DNA of 64,000 nt from Tagaea sp. CACIAM 22H2 (GTDB lineage Bacteria > Pseudomonadota > Alphaproteobacteria > CACIAM-22H2): assembly GCA_014444615.1 (NCBI GenBank), contig PVXE01000001.1, forward strand, positions 150,045 to 214,044, in the 5' to 3' direction. The stretch's first letter is position 1; every line of letters begins with the position of its first letter. A program made the position numbers and the translations under genes. A model generated the notes under the pieces. The model was not told the DNA's origin. It was given only the letters and a program-made list of their open reading frames with translations, and did not search any database. Of this stretch, positions 30,580 through 39,551 are shown in pieces.

Positions 30580-31421
30580 AGCCCACCCAGACGCTTATTG
30601 GCGACGCGATCCATCCCGGCCGATGTCAGCAGCAGCCCGACGAAGATCAGCGCCAGCGCGACGATGGGCGGGCCCCACCACCACCACATGCCGCGGATGA
30701 TGGCGCCGTAGAATTGCGCCCAGAAGATCGTCATACCGAGCGTGAGCTCGGTCTGCGGCCCGAGGCCCAAGGCCTCCAGCCCGATCGTCGCGAGCATCGC
30801 CTGGCCGACGGCGATCACGAAGCTCGCCGCGATATAGGGCAGAAGATTGGGCAGCACCTCGATGAAGACAAGGCGCAGGCCGCCGAGTCCGCTGAGCCGC
30901 GCCACTTGCACATAACCGCGTTCACGCACCGACAGCGTTTGCGCGCGGATCGCGCGCGTCGCCACCATCCAGGACAGGCCCGCGACGATTACCGCCATCA
31001 GATCGACGGTCATCGAGCGCACATTGGCCGCGACGAGCACGAGGATCGCGACGCTGGGGATCGTCATCATCACGTCGGAGGCGGTGCGGATCGCCGCGTC
31101 GATCCAGCCACCCATGAAGCCCGCGATCAGGCCCAACGTCACGCCGACGGTGAGGCTGATCAGCCCGGCGACAAGACCGATCTTCAGCGTTTGCGGCATG
31201 GCCAGCGCCATGACCGTCAACACGTCGCGGCCTTGCGCGTCGGTGCCGAACCAATGCATCGCGGAGGGCGGGCGGCGCGGGGCGACGGCACCGACCTGCG
31301 CGAGGCTTTGATCGACCAGCATCGGCAATATCAGCGCCGCGAGCGCCAACAGGCCGAGGATCGAAAGCCCGGCGGCGAGCGGCGCGTTGCCGCGGAACAG
31401 TTTGGCGAGGTCCGGGCCCAT
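30576..31421 (-). CDS. ABC transporter permease (OppC/DppC-like)
   Basis: A 281-residue membrane protein: N-terminal helix (GLSILGLLALAALILPMLVD), then HWFGTDAQGRDVLTVM, the conserved periplasmic motif of OppC permeases, several membrane helices and the cytoplasmic EAA-like loop around VQVARLSGLGGLRLVFIEVL. Two bases separate it from the OppB-like gene. Confidence 0.93.
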   Translation of the reverse strand: MGPDLAKLFRGNAPLAAGLSILGLLALAALILPMLVDQSLAQVGAVAPRRPPSAMHWFGTDAQGRDVLTVMALAMPQTLKIGLVAGLISLTVGVTLGLIAGFMGGWIDAAIRTASDVMMTIPSVAILVLVAANVRSMTVDLMAVIVAGLSWMVATRAIRAQTLSVRERGYVQVARLSGLGGLRLVFIEVLPNLLPYIAASFVIAVGQAMLATIGLEALGLGPQTELTLGMTIFWAQFYGAIIRGMWWWWGPPIVALALIFVGLLLTSAGMDRVANKRLGGL

Positions 31422-31423
31422 CG

Positions 31424-32428
31424 TCAGCTCCGCTTATTCGTGATCCGCGGATCGATCAGCGGATAGATAAGGTCGAGAATGAACATCGTCAGCGCGATCG
31501 ACATCGACAGGATCAGAACGATCCCCTGGATAACGAAGAAATCCTTGCTCTGGATCGCCTGATAGAGCCGGTAGCCCATCCCCGGATAGGAGAAGATCAC
31601 CTCGACCAGAATGGCGCCCGAGACGAGATGGCCGAGGGTGAGGGCGAGTTTGGTGAGTTGGGGCAGCAGCGCGTTGCGCACCGCGTACCACAGGAAGATG
31701 CGCCGCTGCGACAGGCCCTTGGCCTCCGCGAGCATGATGTAATCCTCGCCCAGCACCGACACGATCATGCCGCGCATGCCGATCGCCCAGGCGCCGATCT
31801 GCGCCAGGATGATCGACAAGGCGGGCAATGTCGCATGCCAAGCGATGCCCAGGATTGTCGCGGCGTCGAAGCCCGGCGTCATGTCGAAGGGGAAGCCGCC
31901 GCCGGCGGGAAAGATGCGATAGACGATTGCGCCGACGAACAACAGCACGACGCCGATCAAGAAGTACGGGATCGCCGACAGGACGAGGAACGGGGCGGCG
32001 AACCAGCCGATCCAGCGCGGCACCCGCGGCCAGGCAAGCATCCCGCCCATCAACGTGCCGACCGCGAAGCTGAGCAGCGTCGCCATGCCGAGCAAGCCCA
32101 GCGTCCAGGGCATCGCGGCGGCGATACTCTCGCCCACGCGCTCGGGATAGTTGGCCAGCGAGAAGCCGAGATCGAGGCGCAGCACCATGCCCCAATAGTC
32201 GAGATATTGGCGCCATACCGGCTGATCCAAGCCGAAGCGCGCGCGATAGCTTTCGACGATCGCCTTCACGTCGCCGATCGACCCGCTGGAGGTCGAGATC
32301 AACTGGTTGAGCTGTTGCTCGACAGGGTCGCCGGGGGTCAACCGGGGCAGGGCGAAATTGATCGACACCGCCAGCACGAAGACCAGCAGCGTGATCGAAA
32401 ATCGCCGGATCACGTAGTCGAGATACAT
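31424..32428 (-). CDS. ABC transporter permease (OppB/DppB-like)
   Basis: A 334-residue permease with the N-terminal OppB helix (RRFSITLLVFVLAVSINFAL) and LPRLTPGDPVEQ, the usual extracytoplasmic segment. The EAA loop reads IMLAEAKGLSQRRIFLWYAV. Partner of the OppC-like permease. It lies 31 bp downstream of the dehydratase gene. Confidence 0.94.
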   Translation of the reverse strand: MYLDYVIRRFSITLLVFVLAVSINFALPRLTPGDPVEQQLNQLISTSSGSIGDVKAIVESYRARFGLDQPVWRQYLDYWGMVLRLDLGFSLANYPERVGESIAAAMPWTLGLLGMATLLSFAVGTLMGGMLAWPRVPRWIGWFAAPFLVLSAIPYFLIGVVLLFVGAIVYRIFPAGGGFPFDMTPGFDAATILGIAWHATLPALSIILAQIGAWAIGMRGMIVSVLGEDYIMLAEAKGLSQRRIFLWYAVRNALLPQLTKLALTLGHLVSGAILVEVIFSYPGMGYRLYQAIQSKDFFVIQGIVLILSMSIALTMFILDLIYPLIDPRITNKRS

Positions 32429-32459
32429 GAATCGAGCCTTGGCGGGTGTGCGTCGGGGT

Positions 32460-33662
32460 TCAGACGCGAAGGCGGTCGAGCACGGCGTCGGTCAATTCCA
32501 GACCGAAGCCGGGCGCGTCGTTGGGCACCAGCCAGCCGTTCTCCGGCACGCGCATGCCGGGGAACACGATCGTTTCGATCAGCGGCACGCCGGGCCCGCC
32601 GCCGACGAAGTATTCGCCCCATTGGACATTGGGCATGGCGAAGGAGAAATGCTGCCCGTAGGGCGTGTTCATGCCCGCGTGCAGGATCACCGGAATGCCC
32701 GCCGCCTCTGCCAGATGCGCGATGCGCATGCAGCCGGTAAAGCCGCAAGCCCAAGCGATGTCGGGCTGAAAAATATCGGCGACGCGTTTGGCGGCGGCGT
32801 AAGCGAAGGTCTGCGGCACATACCAATGTTCGCCGGTGGCCAAAGTCTGCCAGGGCAGGCGCGCGCGCAGCGCCTCGTGCGACAGCAGATCCTCCGGCGT
32901 CAGGCAATCTTCGATCCATTTGAGACCGTAGGGCCGCAGTCGTTCGGCCATGCGCACGCCGAACTCTACGTCGAAGGCCATCCAGCAATCGAGCATCAGC
33001 TCGACGTCGCGGCCGATCTGCTCGCGCGTCTTGGCGACGAGTTCCTCGTTGCGGTTGATTGCGTCGAGCCCGTCGGCCACACCATAAGGGCAGGCGAGTT
33101 TCGTCGCCTTGAAGCCGAGCTCCATATGCCAATCGGTATCGTTGCCGGTGGCGTAGCAGAATTGACGCTCGCGCGCCGGGCCGCCGGCGAGTTCATAGAC
33201 CGGCACGTCCAGGATCTTGCCTTTGAGATCCCACAAGGCGAGATCGACGGCGCTGATCGCGTAGGAGGCGATTCCGGCCGCGCTATACGGCGAGGCGGCA
33301 CGCATCATCATGTCCCACAGGCGGTCGATGGCGAAAGCGTTCTCGCCGATCAGCAGCGGCGCCAGATGGTCGTTGATAAGGTCGATCACCGGCTGGCCGT
33401 AGCGCGACACGCCGAAGCCCCAGCTGCCGTCGGAGGCGCGCACGATGCACGCGACGGACGGGAAATTCGGGCGCCACAATGTGCGCATACGCTTGAAACG
33501 CGGATAGCGCGACATCGGGCCGGCGACTTCCTGGTCCTTGGTCCAGGGCGCGCGACGCGCTTTGGTCGGCGTGCGGTTGAAGCTCTCCATATAGGTCGCA
33601 CCCACCATCTCGTTCTTGATGGCGAAGGCTTTGATTTCGACGATCGTCGGGTGCTTGGGCAT
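32460..33662 (-). CDS. rhmD: L-rhamnonate dehydratase-like enolase-superfamily enzyme
   Basis: A 400-residue mandelate racemase/enolase-superfamily protein most like L-rhamnonate dehydratase. Shared landmarks are the capping domain, ISAVDLALWDLKGKILDVPV, FCYATGND, LMLDCWMAFD (metal Asp), LKWIEDCL (metal Glu), LATGEHWY (metal Glu) and the late histidine in VILHAGMN. It would convert L-rhamnonate to 2-keto-3-deoxy-L-rhamnonate with Mg2+. Support for a 6-deoxyhexose substrate comes from the rhamnose mutarotase gene in the same regulon. Related acid-sugar dehydratases (for example L-fuconate) remain possible. Confidence 0.8.
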   Translation of the reverse strand: MPKHPTIVEIKAFAIKNEMVGATYMESFNRTPTKARRAPWTKDQEVAGPMSRYPRFKRMRTLWRPNFPSVACIVRASDGSWGFGVSRYGQPVIDLINDHLAPLLIGENAFAIDRLWDMMMRAASPYSAAGIASYAISAVDLALWDLKGKILDVPVYELAGGPARERQFCYATGNDTDWHMELGFKATKLACPYGVADGLDAINRNEELVAKTREQIGRDVELMLDCWMAFDVEFGVRMAERLRPYGLKWIEDCLTPEDLLSHEALRARLPWQTLATGEHWYVPQTFAYAAAKRVADIFQPDIAWACGFTGCMRIAHLAEAAGIPVILHAGMNTPYGQHFSFAMPNVQWGEYFVGGGPGVPLIETIVFPGMRVPENGWLVPNDAPGFGLELTDAVLDRLRV

Positions 33663-33701
33663 GGGCCTGACCGGGGAGAGTGGGAAATGGAGAGGGCGGG
33701 A

Positions 33702-33731
33702 AGCGGGGATGCCGTCGCCGGCACCCCCGCT
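33702..33731 (-). promoter_or_regulatory. Intercistronic 13-bp stem-loop with GCGA tetraloop
   Basis: On the minus strand, AGCGGGGGTGCCG pairs with CGGCATCCCCGCT (13 bp, one G-U) around the loop GCGA. It starts 23 nt after the binding-protein stop and precedes rhmD. No U-run follows, so it is more likely an mRNA-stabilising 3' hairpin for the abundant binding protein than a full terminator. Confidence 0.7.
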
Positions 33732-33754
33732 CCGTTACGCAACGCGCAGGGTCG

Positions 33755-35521
33755 TCAGCGCGTCGGGCGCAGGCGATGGATCACCAGCGCGAAGCCTTCC
33801 CATGGCGGGAACGGCGCCACGTAGGGCTCCTTCGCGTTGGGCCAGCCGGTCCAGTAGGTGTAGTTGAACGCCAGCGTGTGGAATTCCTCGGCCAGCGTGA
33901 TTTCCGGAATGTCGCGCATATAGATGCGCGTGGCTTGGCGCACCAGTTCGACATAGGCCGGATCATTGGACGACGGCTTCATCGCCTCCAGCTTGTCGAT
34001 GATCGCGTCGTATTCCGGGTTTTCGTAGCGCGTCGGCGCGCGTTGATCGCGGACCTTCTCGCCCGGCTTGGCGGAATATTTCGTGTGGAAATGTTCCAGC
34101 GTCTGCCAAGGATCGTAAAGGCTGCCGCAATGCGTGCCGTGCGACAGGTCGAAATTGCCGACCGTCGTGGCTTCCGACAGCGCGGTGCGCTGCTGGGCGT
34201 TGTTGACGACGTCGAACCCGGCGTTGCGCAGCTGCTGGGTCAGGACGGGACCTTGCGGATCGCCCTGCACGGTCGACAGCGCGATCTGCCAGGCCGAACC
34301 GTCCGGCTTCGCCCAGAAGCCGTTGGCGCCCTTCTTGTAGCCGCGCGAGGTCATCAGCCTGTTGACCTCCGCGAGGTCCAAGCGATCGATGCGGTCGGCG
34401 TCGAGCAGATCCTTCAGCTTGGGCAGATAGGCGGTGAGGCCCTGAAACGACGACATCGGCAGCGACGCGGGCAGGACGGAGCCTTCCAGCGCCAGATCGA
34501 TCAATTGCTTGCGGTCGATCGAGAAGTTCAACGCGCGGCGGATCGCCACGTCGTTGAACGGCGCCTTCTGCGTGTTGATGCGGATGGCGAATGTGCAGCC
34601 GTCGGCACCACCCCAGATCGGGCCGGTCTCGTTCCAGGCGCGCAATCCGCGATTTTGGTTGCGGATCGCTTCGAACGTGCCGGGCTGGATCGAGCGGCCC
34701 ATATCGACTTGGCCGCTGGCGTAGAGCTGCGGCATCGCCTGTTCGGTCGCCGGGATGTAGACGACGCGCTGAACCTGCGGCATTTCCTTCGCCACGCCGC
34801 GCTGCACGGCCCACCAGCTATCGCGTCGGTCGTAGAACAGCGAGTTCGCGTCGCTCTTCACCAGCTTGTAGGGGCCTGTACCCACCGGCCAGCCTTTGGC
34901 GAGGTCGAAATTGGCGAAGGTCTTGGGATCCTGGCCTTCCCAAATATGTTTGGGAACCACGACGAAGCGGCCGGCCTGGCCGGTCGCGAGATAGTCCTGC
35001 GCCCAGCGCGGGCCGGGCTTGTTGAGCTTTACCACCACGGTCAGCGGATCGGTGGCCGCGGCCGAGGCGACCCATTCCTTGATCGCCGAGGATTGGACCA
35101 GATCGGGCGCCGATGCGATCAGCATGTTGAAGGTGAAGACGACGTCGTCGGCCGTGAAGGGCTTCCCGTCGCTCCAGGTCGCGCCTTCGCGAAGTTTGAT
35201 CGTGACCTCGCGGTTATCCGCACTCTGCGTCCAGCCGGTCGCGAGCCAGGGGATGATCTCGTTGGCGACGTGGTTCGTGTAGAACAGCTGCTCGTACACC
35301 GTGTAATGCAGGCTGTTGCGCTGATGCAGCAGCACGCCGGCATAGGGGTTGAAGTTCGTCGTCGCGGGAACCTGGTTGTAGAAGTCCCAGCCTTGGGTGA
35401 TGAGCGTCCGGTTGCGCGGCACGTCGGGCACGTTCTGCGCGACGGCGGTTCCCGCCGCCAACGCCAGAACGGCGGCGGCGGTCATCCGCCAGCGCACGCG
35501 CGTCTTTGTTAGGTCGAGCAT
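33755..35521 (-). CDS. ABC transporter substrate-binding protein, family 5 (OppA-like)
   Basis: A 588-residue periplasmic protein with a Sec signal (MTAAAVLALAAGTAVAQ, cleavage near residue 28). The mature protein has class-C binding-protein landmarks: LATGWTQSADNREVTIKLRE, then ATWSDGKPFTADDVVFTFNM. First gene of the operon running to 27031. Size fits large ligands such as oligosaccharides. The promoter region shared with the IclR gene holds a three-half-site operator (35595-35620). Confidence 0.93.
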   Translation of the reverse strand: MLDLTKTRVRWRMTAAAVLALAAGTAVAQNVPDVPRNRTLITQGWDFYNQVPATTNFNPYAGVLLHQRNSLHYTVYEQLFYTNHVANEIIPWLATGWTQSADNREVTIKLREGATWSDGKPFTADDVVFTFNMLIASAPDLVQSSAIKEWVASAAATDPLTVVVKLNKPGPRWAQDYLATGQAGRFVVVPKHIWEGQDPKTFANFDLAKGWPVGTGPYKLVKSDANSLFYDRRDSWWAVQRGVAKEMPQVQRVVYIPATEQAMPQLYASGQVDMGRSIQPGTFEAIRNQNRGLRAWNETGPIWGGADGCTFAIRINTQKAPFNDVAIRRALNFSIDRKQLIDLALEGSVLPASLPMSSFQGLTAYLPKLKDLLDADRIDRLDLAEVNRLMTSRGYKKGANGFWAKPDGSAWQIALSTVQGDPQGPVLTQQLRNAGFDVVNNAQQRTALSEATTVGNFDLSHGTHCGSLYDPWQTLEHFHTKYSAKPGEKVRDQRAPTRYENPEYDAIIDKLEAMKPSSNDPAYVELVRQATRIYMRDIPEITLAEEFHTLAFNYTYWTGWPNAKEPYVAPFPPWEGFALVIHRLRPTR

Positions 35522-35594
35522 CGGTCTCCTCCCGGGAGAGCGGGCCGGGCGTTATCACGGCACCATTGCCATGGCCGCCGGCCGGTTATATTAT

Positions 35595-35620
35595 GGTTCA
35601 TAACCGTGAACCGCAGTTCA
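35595..35620 (+). promoter_or_regulatory. IclR-type operator, site 1
   Basis: GGTTCA-TAACCG-TGAACC is an 18-bp inverted repeat with perfect 6-bp arms, followed after GCA by a further half-site GTTCA. It sits 9 bp upstream of the chosen iclR start and 74 bp upstream of the divergent binding-protein gene, and touches the A/T-rich TATATTATG stretch. The same three-half-site layout recurs at 39442 and 39571. Confidence 0.8.
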
Positions 35621-35628
35621 GAAAGAAT

Positions 35629-36531
35629 ATGGCAATGCCGCCCAAGGGTCAAGGTGCTGCCGCCGCATCCGACAAGCCGGTCAAATCCGCCGACCGCGTT
35701 TTCGATCTGATCGAAGCGATCGGCGCGACGCGCGATGGGATGACGTTCCCCGATCTTCAGACCGCGCTTGGAATTCCCAAAAGCAGCCTTTTCGCGCTGC
35801 TCGAATCGGTGGCGGCGCGCGGCTATCTGGAACTCGACGATGCCAGCCGGCGCTGGCGCTTGGGCATGCGGGTATGGGAGGCGGGGCAAGCCTATGCGCG
35901 CCAGCACGAATTGCTGCGCCACGCCGAATCGGTGATGCGCGAGGTGGTCGGCGCGATCAACGAAACGATCCAGCTCGCGCGTCTCGACGGCAACGAGAAC
36001 GTCTATATCGCCAAGGTCGACAGCACGCATCCGCTGCGCCTGCAATCGGATGTCGGCGGGCGGTTGATGGCGCATGCGACGGGGTTGGGCAAAACGCTGC
36101 TCGCCGAATTGCCCGACGTGGACGTTAAGGCGTTGTTCGCGAAGTCCGGCTTGCCGCGCATGACCGAGAACACGCTGACCAGCTTCAAAGCGCTGTTGGG
36201 CGAACTGGCCGCCACGCGCGCGCGCGGCTTCGGCATCGACAACGCGGAGTACACGCACGGCGTCTTCTGCTTGGCCGCTCCGATCCGAACGGGGGCCGGG
36301 CCGGCGCAATTGGCGCTCAGCATCACCGTGCCGACCTTGCGTGCATCGGTCGATGGCTTGGCGGCGGCGCTGGCCGCGCTCGCCAAAGCCTGCGTCGATA
36401 TCGGCACGCGCGCGGGCGGGCCGGCCCCCGATCCCAAACTCGCCCGGCTGGTCAATCCCGCGGCTTCGCGTGCGGCGATCGAAGATCTGCATCATTGCAA
36501 GCGCTACAAGCTGCCCTTCGCGCCGGGCTGA
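35629..36531 (+). CDS. IclR-family transcriptional regulator
   Basis: A 300-residue regulator; the ATG at 35629 was chosen because AGAAAGA lies just upstream and the operator lies before it. N-terminal winged HTH (SADRVFDLIEAIGA; LQTALGIPKSSLFALLESVA) and a C-terminal effector domain with ATGLGKTLLAELP and GFGIDNAEYTHGVFCLAAPI, standard for IclR. It is divergent from the Opp/rhmD operon. The shared operator sequence links it to the sulfatase and tctCBA promoters too. Its 3' end overlaps the convergent rhaM gene by 28 bp. Confidence 0.92.
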   Translation: MAMPPKGQGAAAASDKPVKSADRVFDLIEAIGATRDGMTFPDLQTALGIPKSSLFALLESVAARGYLELDDASRRWRLGMRVWEAGQAYARQHELLRHAESVMREVVGAINETIQLARLDGNENVYIAKVDSTHPLRLQSDVGGRLMAHATGLGKTLLAELPDVDVKALFAKSGLPRMTENTLTSFKALLGELAATRARGFGIDNAEYTHGVFCLAAPIRTGAGPAQLALSITVPTLRASVDGLAAALAALAKACVDIGTRAGGPAPDPKLARLVNPAASRAAIEDLHHCKRYKLPFAPG

Positions 36532-36872
36532 GCAATCAGACGGAATTGCCGCGACAGCGTTTCGCGGTAGGGGAAGTCGCCTTCCATCTCCAGCACGTCG
36601 GCCATATGGACGCGCCAGCGCACCATCACGGCTTCGCCTTCCGGCGTGGGACCTTGGCCGCGCCGGCGGATCTGATGCGCGAACAGCAATCGCGTGGGAG
36701 CGTGCAGCCAAATCTCGTAATGCAGGATGCCGGCGGCGAGCAGGGCGGTTTTCATTTCCGGCCAGAGTTCGTCGTGGCGGCGCAGATATTCGGCTTCCTT
36801 GCCTTCGCGCACGCGCAGGGCGAAGCCAAAGGTCTCGAGTTCCGAATCGTCGGCGGCGATCAGCGCGGTCAT
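36504..36872 (-). CDS. rhaM: L-rhamnose mutarotase-family protein
   Basis: A 122-residue dimeric alpha/beta-barrel protein. Family landmarks are FGFALRVREGKEAEYLRRHD followed by ELWPEM, the His-Tyr pair in ILHYEIWL, LLFAHQIRR and VRWRVHMADVLEM with the late Trp. RhaM interconverts alpha and beta anomers of L-rhamnose; related members act on L-fucose. Overlaps the oxidoreductase gene by 4 bp and ends inside the 3' end of iclR on the other strand. Last gene of the sulfatase operon. Confidence 0.85.
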   Translation of the reverse strand: MTALIAADDSELETFGFALRVREGKEAEYLRRHDELWPEMKTALLAAGILHYEIWLHAPTRLLFAHQIRRRGQGPTPEGEAVMVRWRVHMADVLEMEGDFPYRETLSRQFRLIAQPGAKGSL

Positions 36873-37942
36873 CGCGGCGCCTCCGCCCGGCCGATCGGTT
36901 TGGGTTTGCCGCCATCGGCCGCCGAAGCGAGCAACGCCGCGATCACGCCGGTCGCCGTGGCGCCGGTCTCGCCCGGCGAACGGTTGAGCGATGCGTCACC
37001 GCCCAAGGCGAGATCGACCAAAGCTTCGACCGGTCCGCGCCCGTGATAGATCCATTCGCCGTCGGCGATCGACAGCTTGCGCACCGTGCCGTCGTCGCGG
37101 CGGATCTCGCACCAATCGCGATCGAACTCGGCGGTCAGCATGCCTTCGCGCCCCGCCAGAAAGACGCGCATCAAGCCGCGATTGCCCTGCGGCATCGCAG
37201 CGGCCCCCGACAGGCTGCCGACCGCACCGCCCTTGAACTTCACGCTGCCCGAGACGGCGAGATCCACGACCTCGCGCCCGAAAGCGTGGGCGGACACTTC
37301 TTCCGGCTCCAGCCCGGTCAGCCACAGCAGCAGCGGCACGGCGTGCGACATTTGCCCCCAGGCGAAACCGCCACCCTTGGCGGGGTCCTGCCAAGTCGCG
37401 CGCTCGGGCCGGAAGAAGGTCGTTTGCCAGCTGTTCAGGCCGCGGTCGCCATGGAACACGTCGCGCGTCGCGGAGATGAAGCTCACCATCGCGTGTTCGA
37501 TCGGGCCGATCACGCCGTCGGCGATCATTTTGCGCAGCTCGGGCAGATGCGGCAGATATTGATAGCCGTTGACGATCAGCAACTGCACGCCGCGCCTGCG
37601 CGCACGGTCGACCAGATCCCAGGCCTGCGCGGGATCGAGCGTCATCGGCTTTTCGCACAACACATGCGCACCGATCTCGATCGCCGCACTGGCGTGCTCG
37701 TAATGCAGATGATGCGGCGAGGAAACGACGACGATCTCGGGCTTGCGCGCCAGTACCTCGCGATAATCCTGCGAAGCGTAGGCGAAACCGAAATGATCGC
37801 GCACGCGCGCGAGCTCCTCGGCGCCCAGGCGCGACACGCCGTCGAGGATGACTTCCGGCCGCGCTTTGAGCGTGGGGATATGGTTCTGCGCCCCATACCA
37901 GCCCGCACCGATGACCGAGGCGCGGATTCTCTTCGTCGTCAT
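36869..37942 (-). CDS. Gfo/Idh/MocA-family oxidoreductase
   Basis: A 357-residue NAD(P)-dependent dehydrogenase: Rossmann start SVIGAGWYGAQNHIP, VVVSSPHHLHYEHA, and the signature HVLCEKPMTLD with the catalytic Lys of EKP. The C-terminal half carries the usual alpha/beta domain (GGGFAWGQMSHAVPLLLWL). It may oxidise the deoxy-sugar or a related intermediate; with the mutarotase directly downstream, sugar C1 oxidation is attractive but unproven. 16 bp downstream of the sulfatase. Confidence 0.87.
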   Translation of the reverse strand: MTTKRIRASVIGAGWYGAQNHIPTLKARPEVILDGVSRLGAEELARVRDHFGFAYASQDYREVLARKPEIVVVSSPHHLHYEHASAAIEIGAHVLCEKPMTLDPAQAWDLVDRARRRGVQLLIVNGYQYLPHLPELRKMIADGVIGPIEHAMVSFISATRDVFHGDRGLNSWQTTFFRPERATWQDPAKGGGFAWGQMSHAVPLLLWLTGLEPEEVSAHAFGREVVDLAVSGSVKFKGGAVGSLSGAAAMPQGNRGLMRVFLAGREGMLTAEFDRDWCEIRRDDGTVRKLSIADGEWIYHGRGPVEALVDLALGGDASLNRSPGETGATATGVIAALLASAADGGKPKPIGRAEAPR

Positions 37943-37958
37943 GCGTGTTTCTTTCGTT

Positions 37959-39425
37959 TCAAGATTTCGCGATGCGCGGCGGCAGGAACTCCGGTGACTC
38001 CGCCGTCGAGAAGACGGGGACGAAATCGGGTTCGCGCGACCGCGCCATGAACTTCTTCAGTTGACGTTCGAGATCCGTCCGGATCGCCGCATTGGCGGGG
38101 ACGTCGGCGAGATTGTGTCGTTCATGCGGATCGGCGCGCCAATCGGCGAGGAAGACGTCTTCCTCGCTCGGCGGGACAGCGCCGCCGTCGATCCGGATAT
38201 TCATGTCGAGGCGCCAGCGATCCGTGCGGATGCAGCCGCGCCGCGGCCAGCCCGCCCCGGTGCGCCATGTACCTTTGTTGGATGCGGCCGAGGCGCGCGA
38301 GGTTTTCTCGCCGCTGCCCACGCTCGCGAAAATCGCCGCGGGGGCGGGATCGGCGAACAGCGCGCGGCCGCGAAAGCCGTCGGGGGGCGTTATGTCGGCG
38401 AGATGGCAGAGCGTGCGCGCGAGATCCATGCTCTGCGCGATGTCGTCGCGCGCCGCACCTTCGGGCACGCGGCCGGGCCAAGATATGATGCGTGGTACGC
38501 GTTGCGACTGGGGCGCAAAGACGATCTTGCTGAGCAAGCCGTTCTCGCCCAACGACGCACCGTGATCGGCGTCGAGCACGACGATCGTGTTCCTGCGCAA
38601 CCCCATCATATCGAGTTTGGCGAGGACCATCCCGATCTGCACGTCGAGCCATGCGACGAGCGCGTGATAATCGGCTTGCGCCCGGCGCATCTGCTCGTGT
38701 GTCAACTCGCGGCCGCCGACCATGGCAGCGAAAGCATCGTCGAACGCGCTTTGATCGGCGCGGGGAATGTCGTGGCCGGGATAGTCCTCGGCTCGGAACA
38801 TCTTGCGGAAGCGTGCCGGCGGCAGAACGGGCGTGTGCGGCTGGAGATACGACACGCGCAGCAGAAACGGCTGATCGCCCGCCGCGTCGAGCCAGTCGAT
38901 CGCGTTGATCGTCACCGCCTCGGGCGGGAAGAATTCGCGATCCGGGAATACGCCGCCGACGGGCGAGGGGATACCTTGCGGGACGATGGGTGCGCGTCCT
39001 GCGGGATCTGTGTCGAGCCCGAAGCCGTGCATGCTGGCGCCGTCGTGGTTCTCCGCTTGCCAAGGCTTGTAGTCCTTCGGCACATGGCTTTTGCCCAGCG
39101 TCGCCGTGCGCCAGCCGTTGCGCGCGAAGAATTCGGGAAACGTGTCGAGCCGCACGGGCAGCGGAAACGACGCCCAAGCGCCTTCGTTGCCGTGCACGCC
39201 GTTTTCCTGCGGCGGGGTTGCCGTCAGGATCGAGGTGCGCGAGGAAACGCAAACGGTCGAGTTGCAGAAGTGGTTGCGGAACAGCGTGCCCGACGCGGCG
39301 AGGCGATCGATATTCGGCGTATGCGTCGGCCCGAGTCCGCCGCGATAGCATCCCAACGCGTCGGCGCGCAGCTCATCTGCGAAGATCCACAGTATATTAG
39401 GCCGCTCGCCCGCGCGCCGCGCCAT
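37959..39425 (-). CDS. Sulfatase-family (alkaline phosphatase superfamily) hydrolase
   Basis: A 488-residue type-I sulfatase-fold protein. Start PNILWIFADELRADALGCY gives the metal-binding Asp; TPNIDRLAASGTLFRNHF and NSTVCVSSRTSILTAT follow. The catalytic stretch is C-V-S-S-R rather than C-x-P-S-R, so formylglycine formation is plausible but non-canonical. Further sites are GWRTATLGKSHVPKD, HTPVLPP and DADHGASLGENGL. There is no signal peptide, so it acts in the cytoplasm on imported substrate. First gene of the operon with the oxidoreductase and rhaM; an IclR-type site lies just upstream. A phosphonate monoesterase relative is the alternative. Confidence 0.85.
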   Translation of the reverse strand: MARRAGERPNILWIFADELRADALGCYRGGLGPTHTPNIDRLAASGTLFRNHFCNSTVCVSSRTSILTATPPQENGVHGNEGAWASFPLPVRLDTFPEFFARNGWRTATLGKSHVPKDYKPWQAENHDGASMHGFGLDTDPAGRAPIVPQGIPSPVGGVFPDREFFPPEAVTINAIDWLDAAGDQPFLLRVSYLQPHTPVLPPARFRKMFRAEDYPGHDIPRADQSAFDDAFAAMVGGRELTHEQMRRAQADYHALVAWLDVQIGMVLAKLDMMGLRRNTIVVLDADHGASLGENGLLSKIVFAPQSQRVPRIISWPGRVPEGAARDDIAQSMDLARTLCHLADITPPDGFRGRALFADPAPAAIFASVGSGEKTSRASAASNKGTWRTGAGWPRRGCIRTDRWRLDMNIRIDGGAVPPSEEDVFLADWRADPHERHNLADVPANAAIRTDLERQLKKFMARSREPDFVPVFSTAESPEFLPPRIAKS

Positions 39426-39441
39426 CGTTTCCCCCGCATAT

Positions 39442-39467
39442 GGTTCTTGTATATGAACCAGAGTTCA
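39442..39467 (+). promoter_or_regulatory. IclR-type operator, site 2 (sulfatase promoter)
   Basis: GGTTCT-TGTATA-TGAACC-AGA-GTTCA: the same half-site order and exact spacing (N6, then N3) as site 1, with one mismatch in the first arm. It begins 17 bp upstream of the sulfatase start codon, well placed to block transcription or initiation. Confidence 0.78.
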
Positions 39468-39501
39468 AATCGTGGCGAGGCGGCGACATTCTGTCAAGGC
39501 G

Positions 39502-39551
39502 CGTGACCCGTCTCGACACGCATACACGTGACCCGTCTTGACACGCATACA
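39502..39551. repeat. Two tandem 25-bp direct repeats in the sulfatase/tctC promoter region
   Basis: The unit starting CGTGACCCGTCTYGACACGC and ending ATACA occurs at 39502-39526 and immediately again at 39527-39551, with one C/T difference. The second copy creates TTGACA (39538-39543). The repeats lie centrally between operators 2 and 3. Confidence 0.85.
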
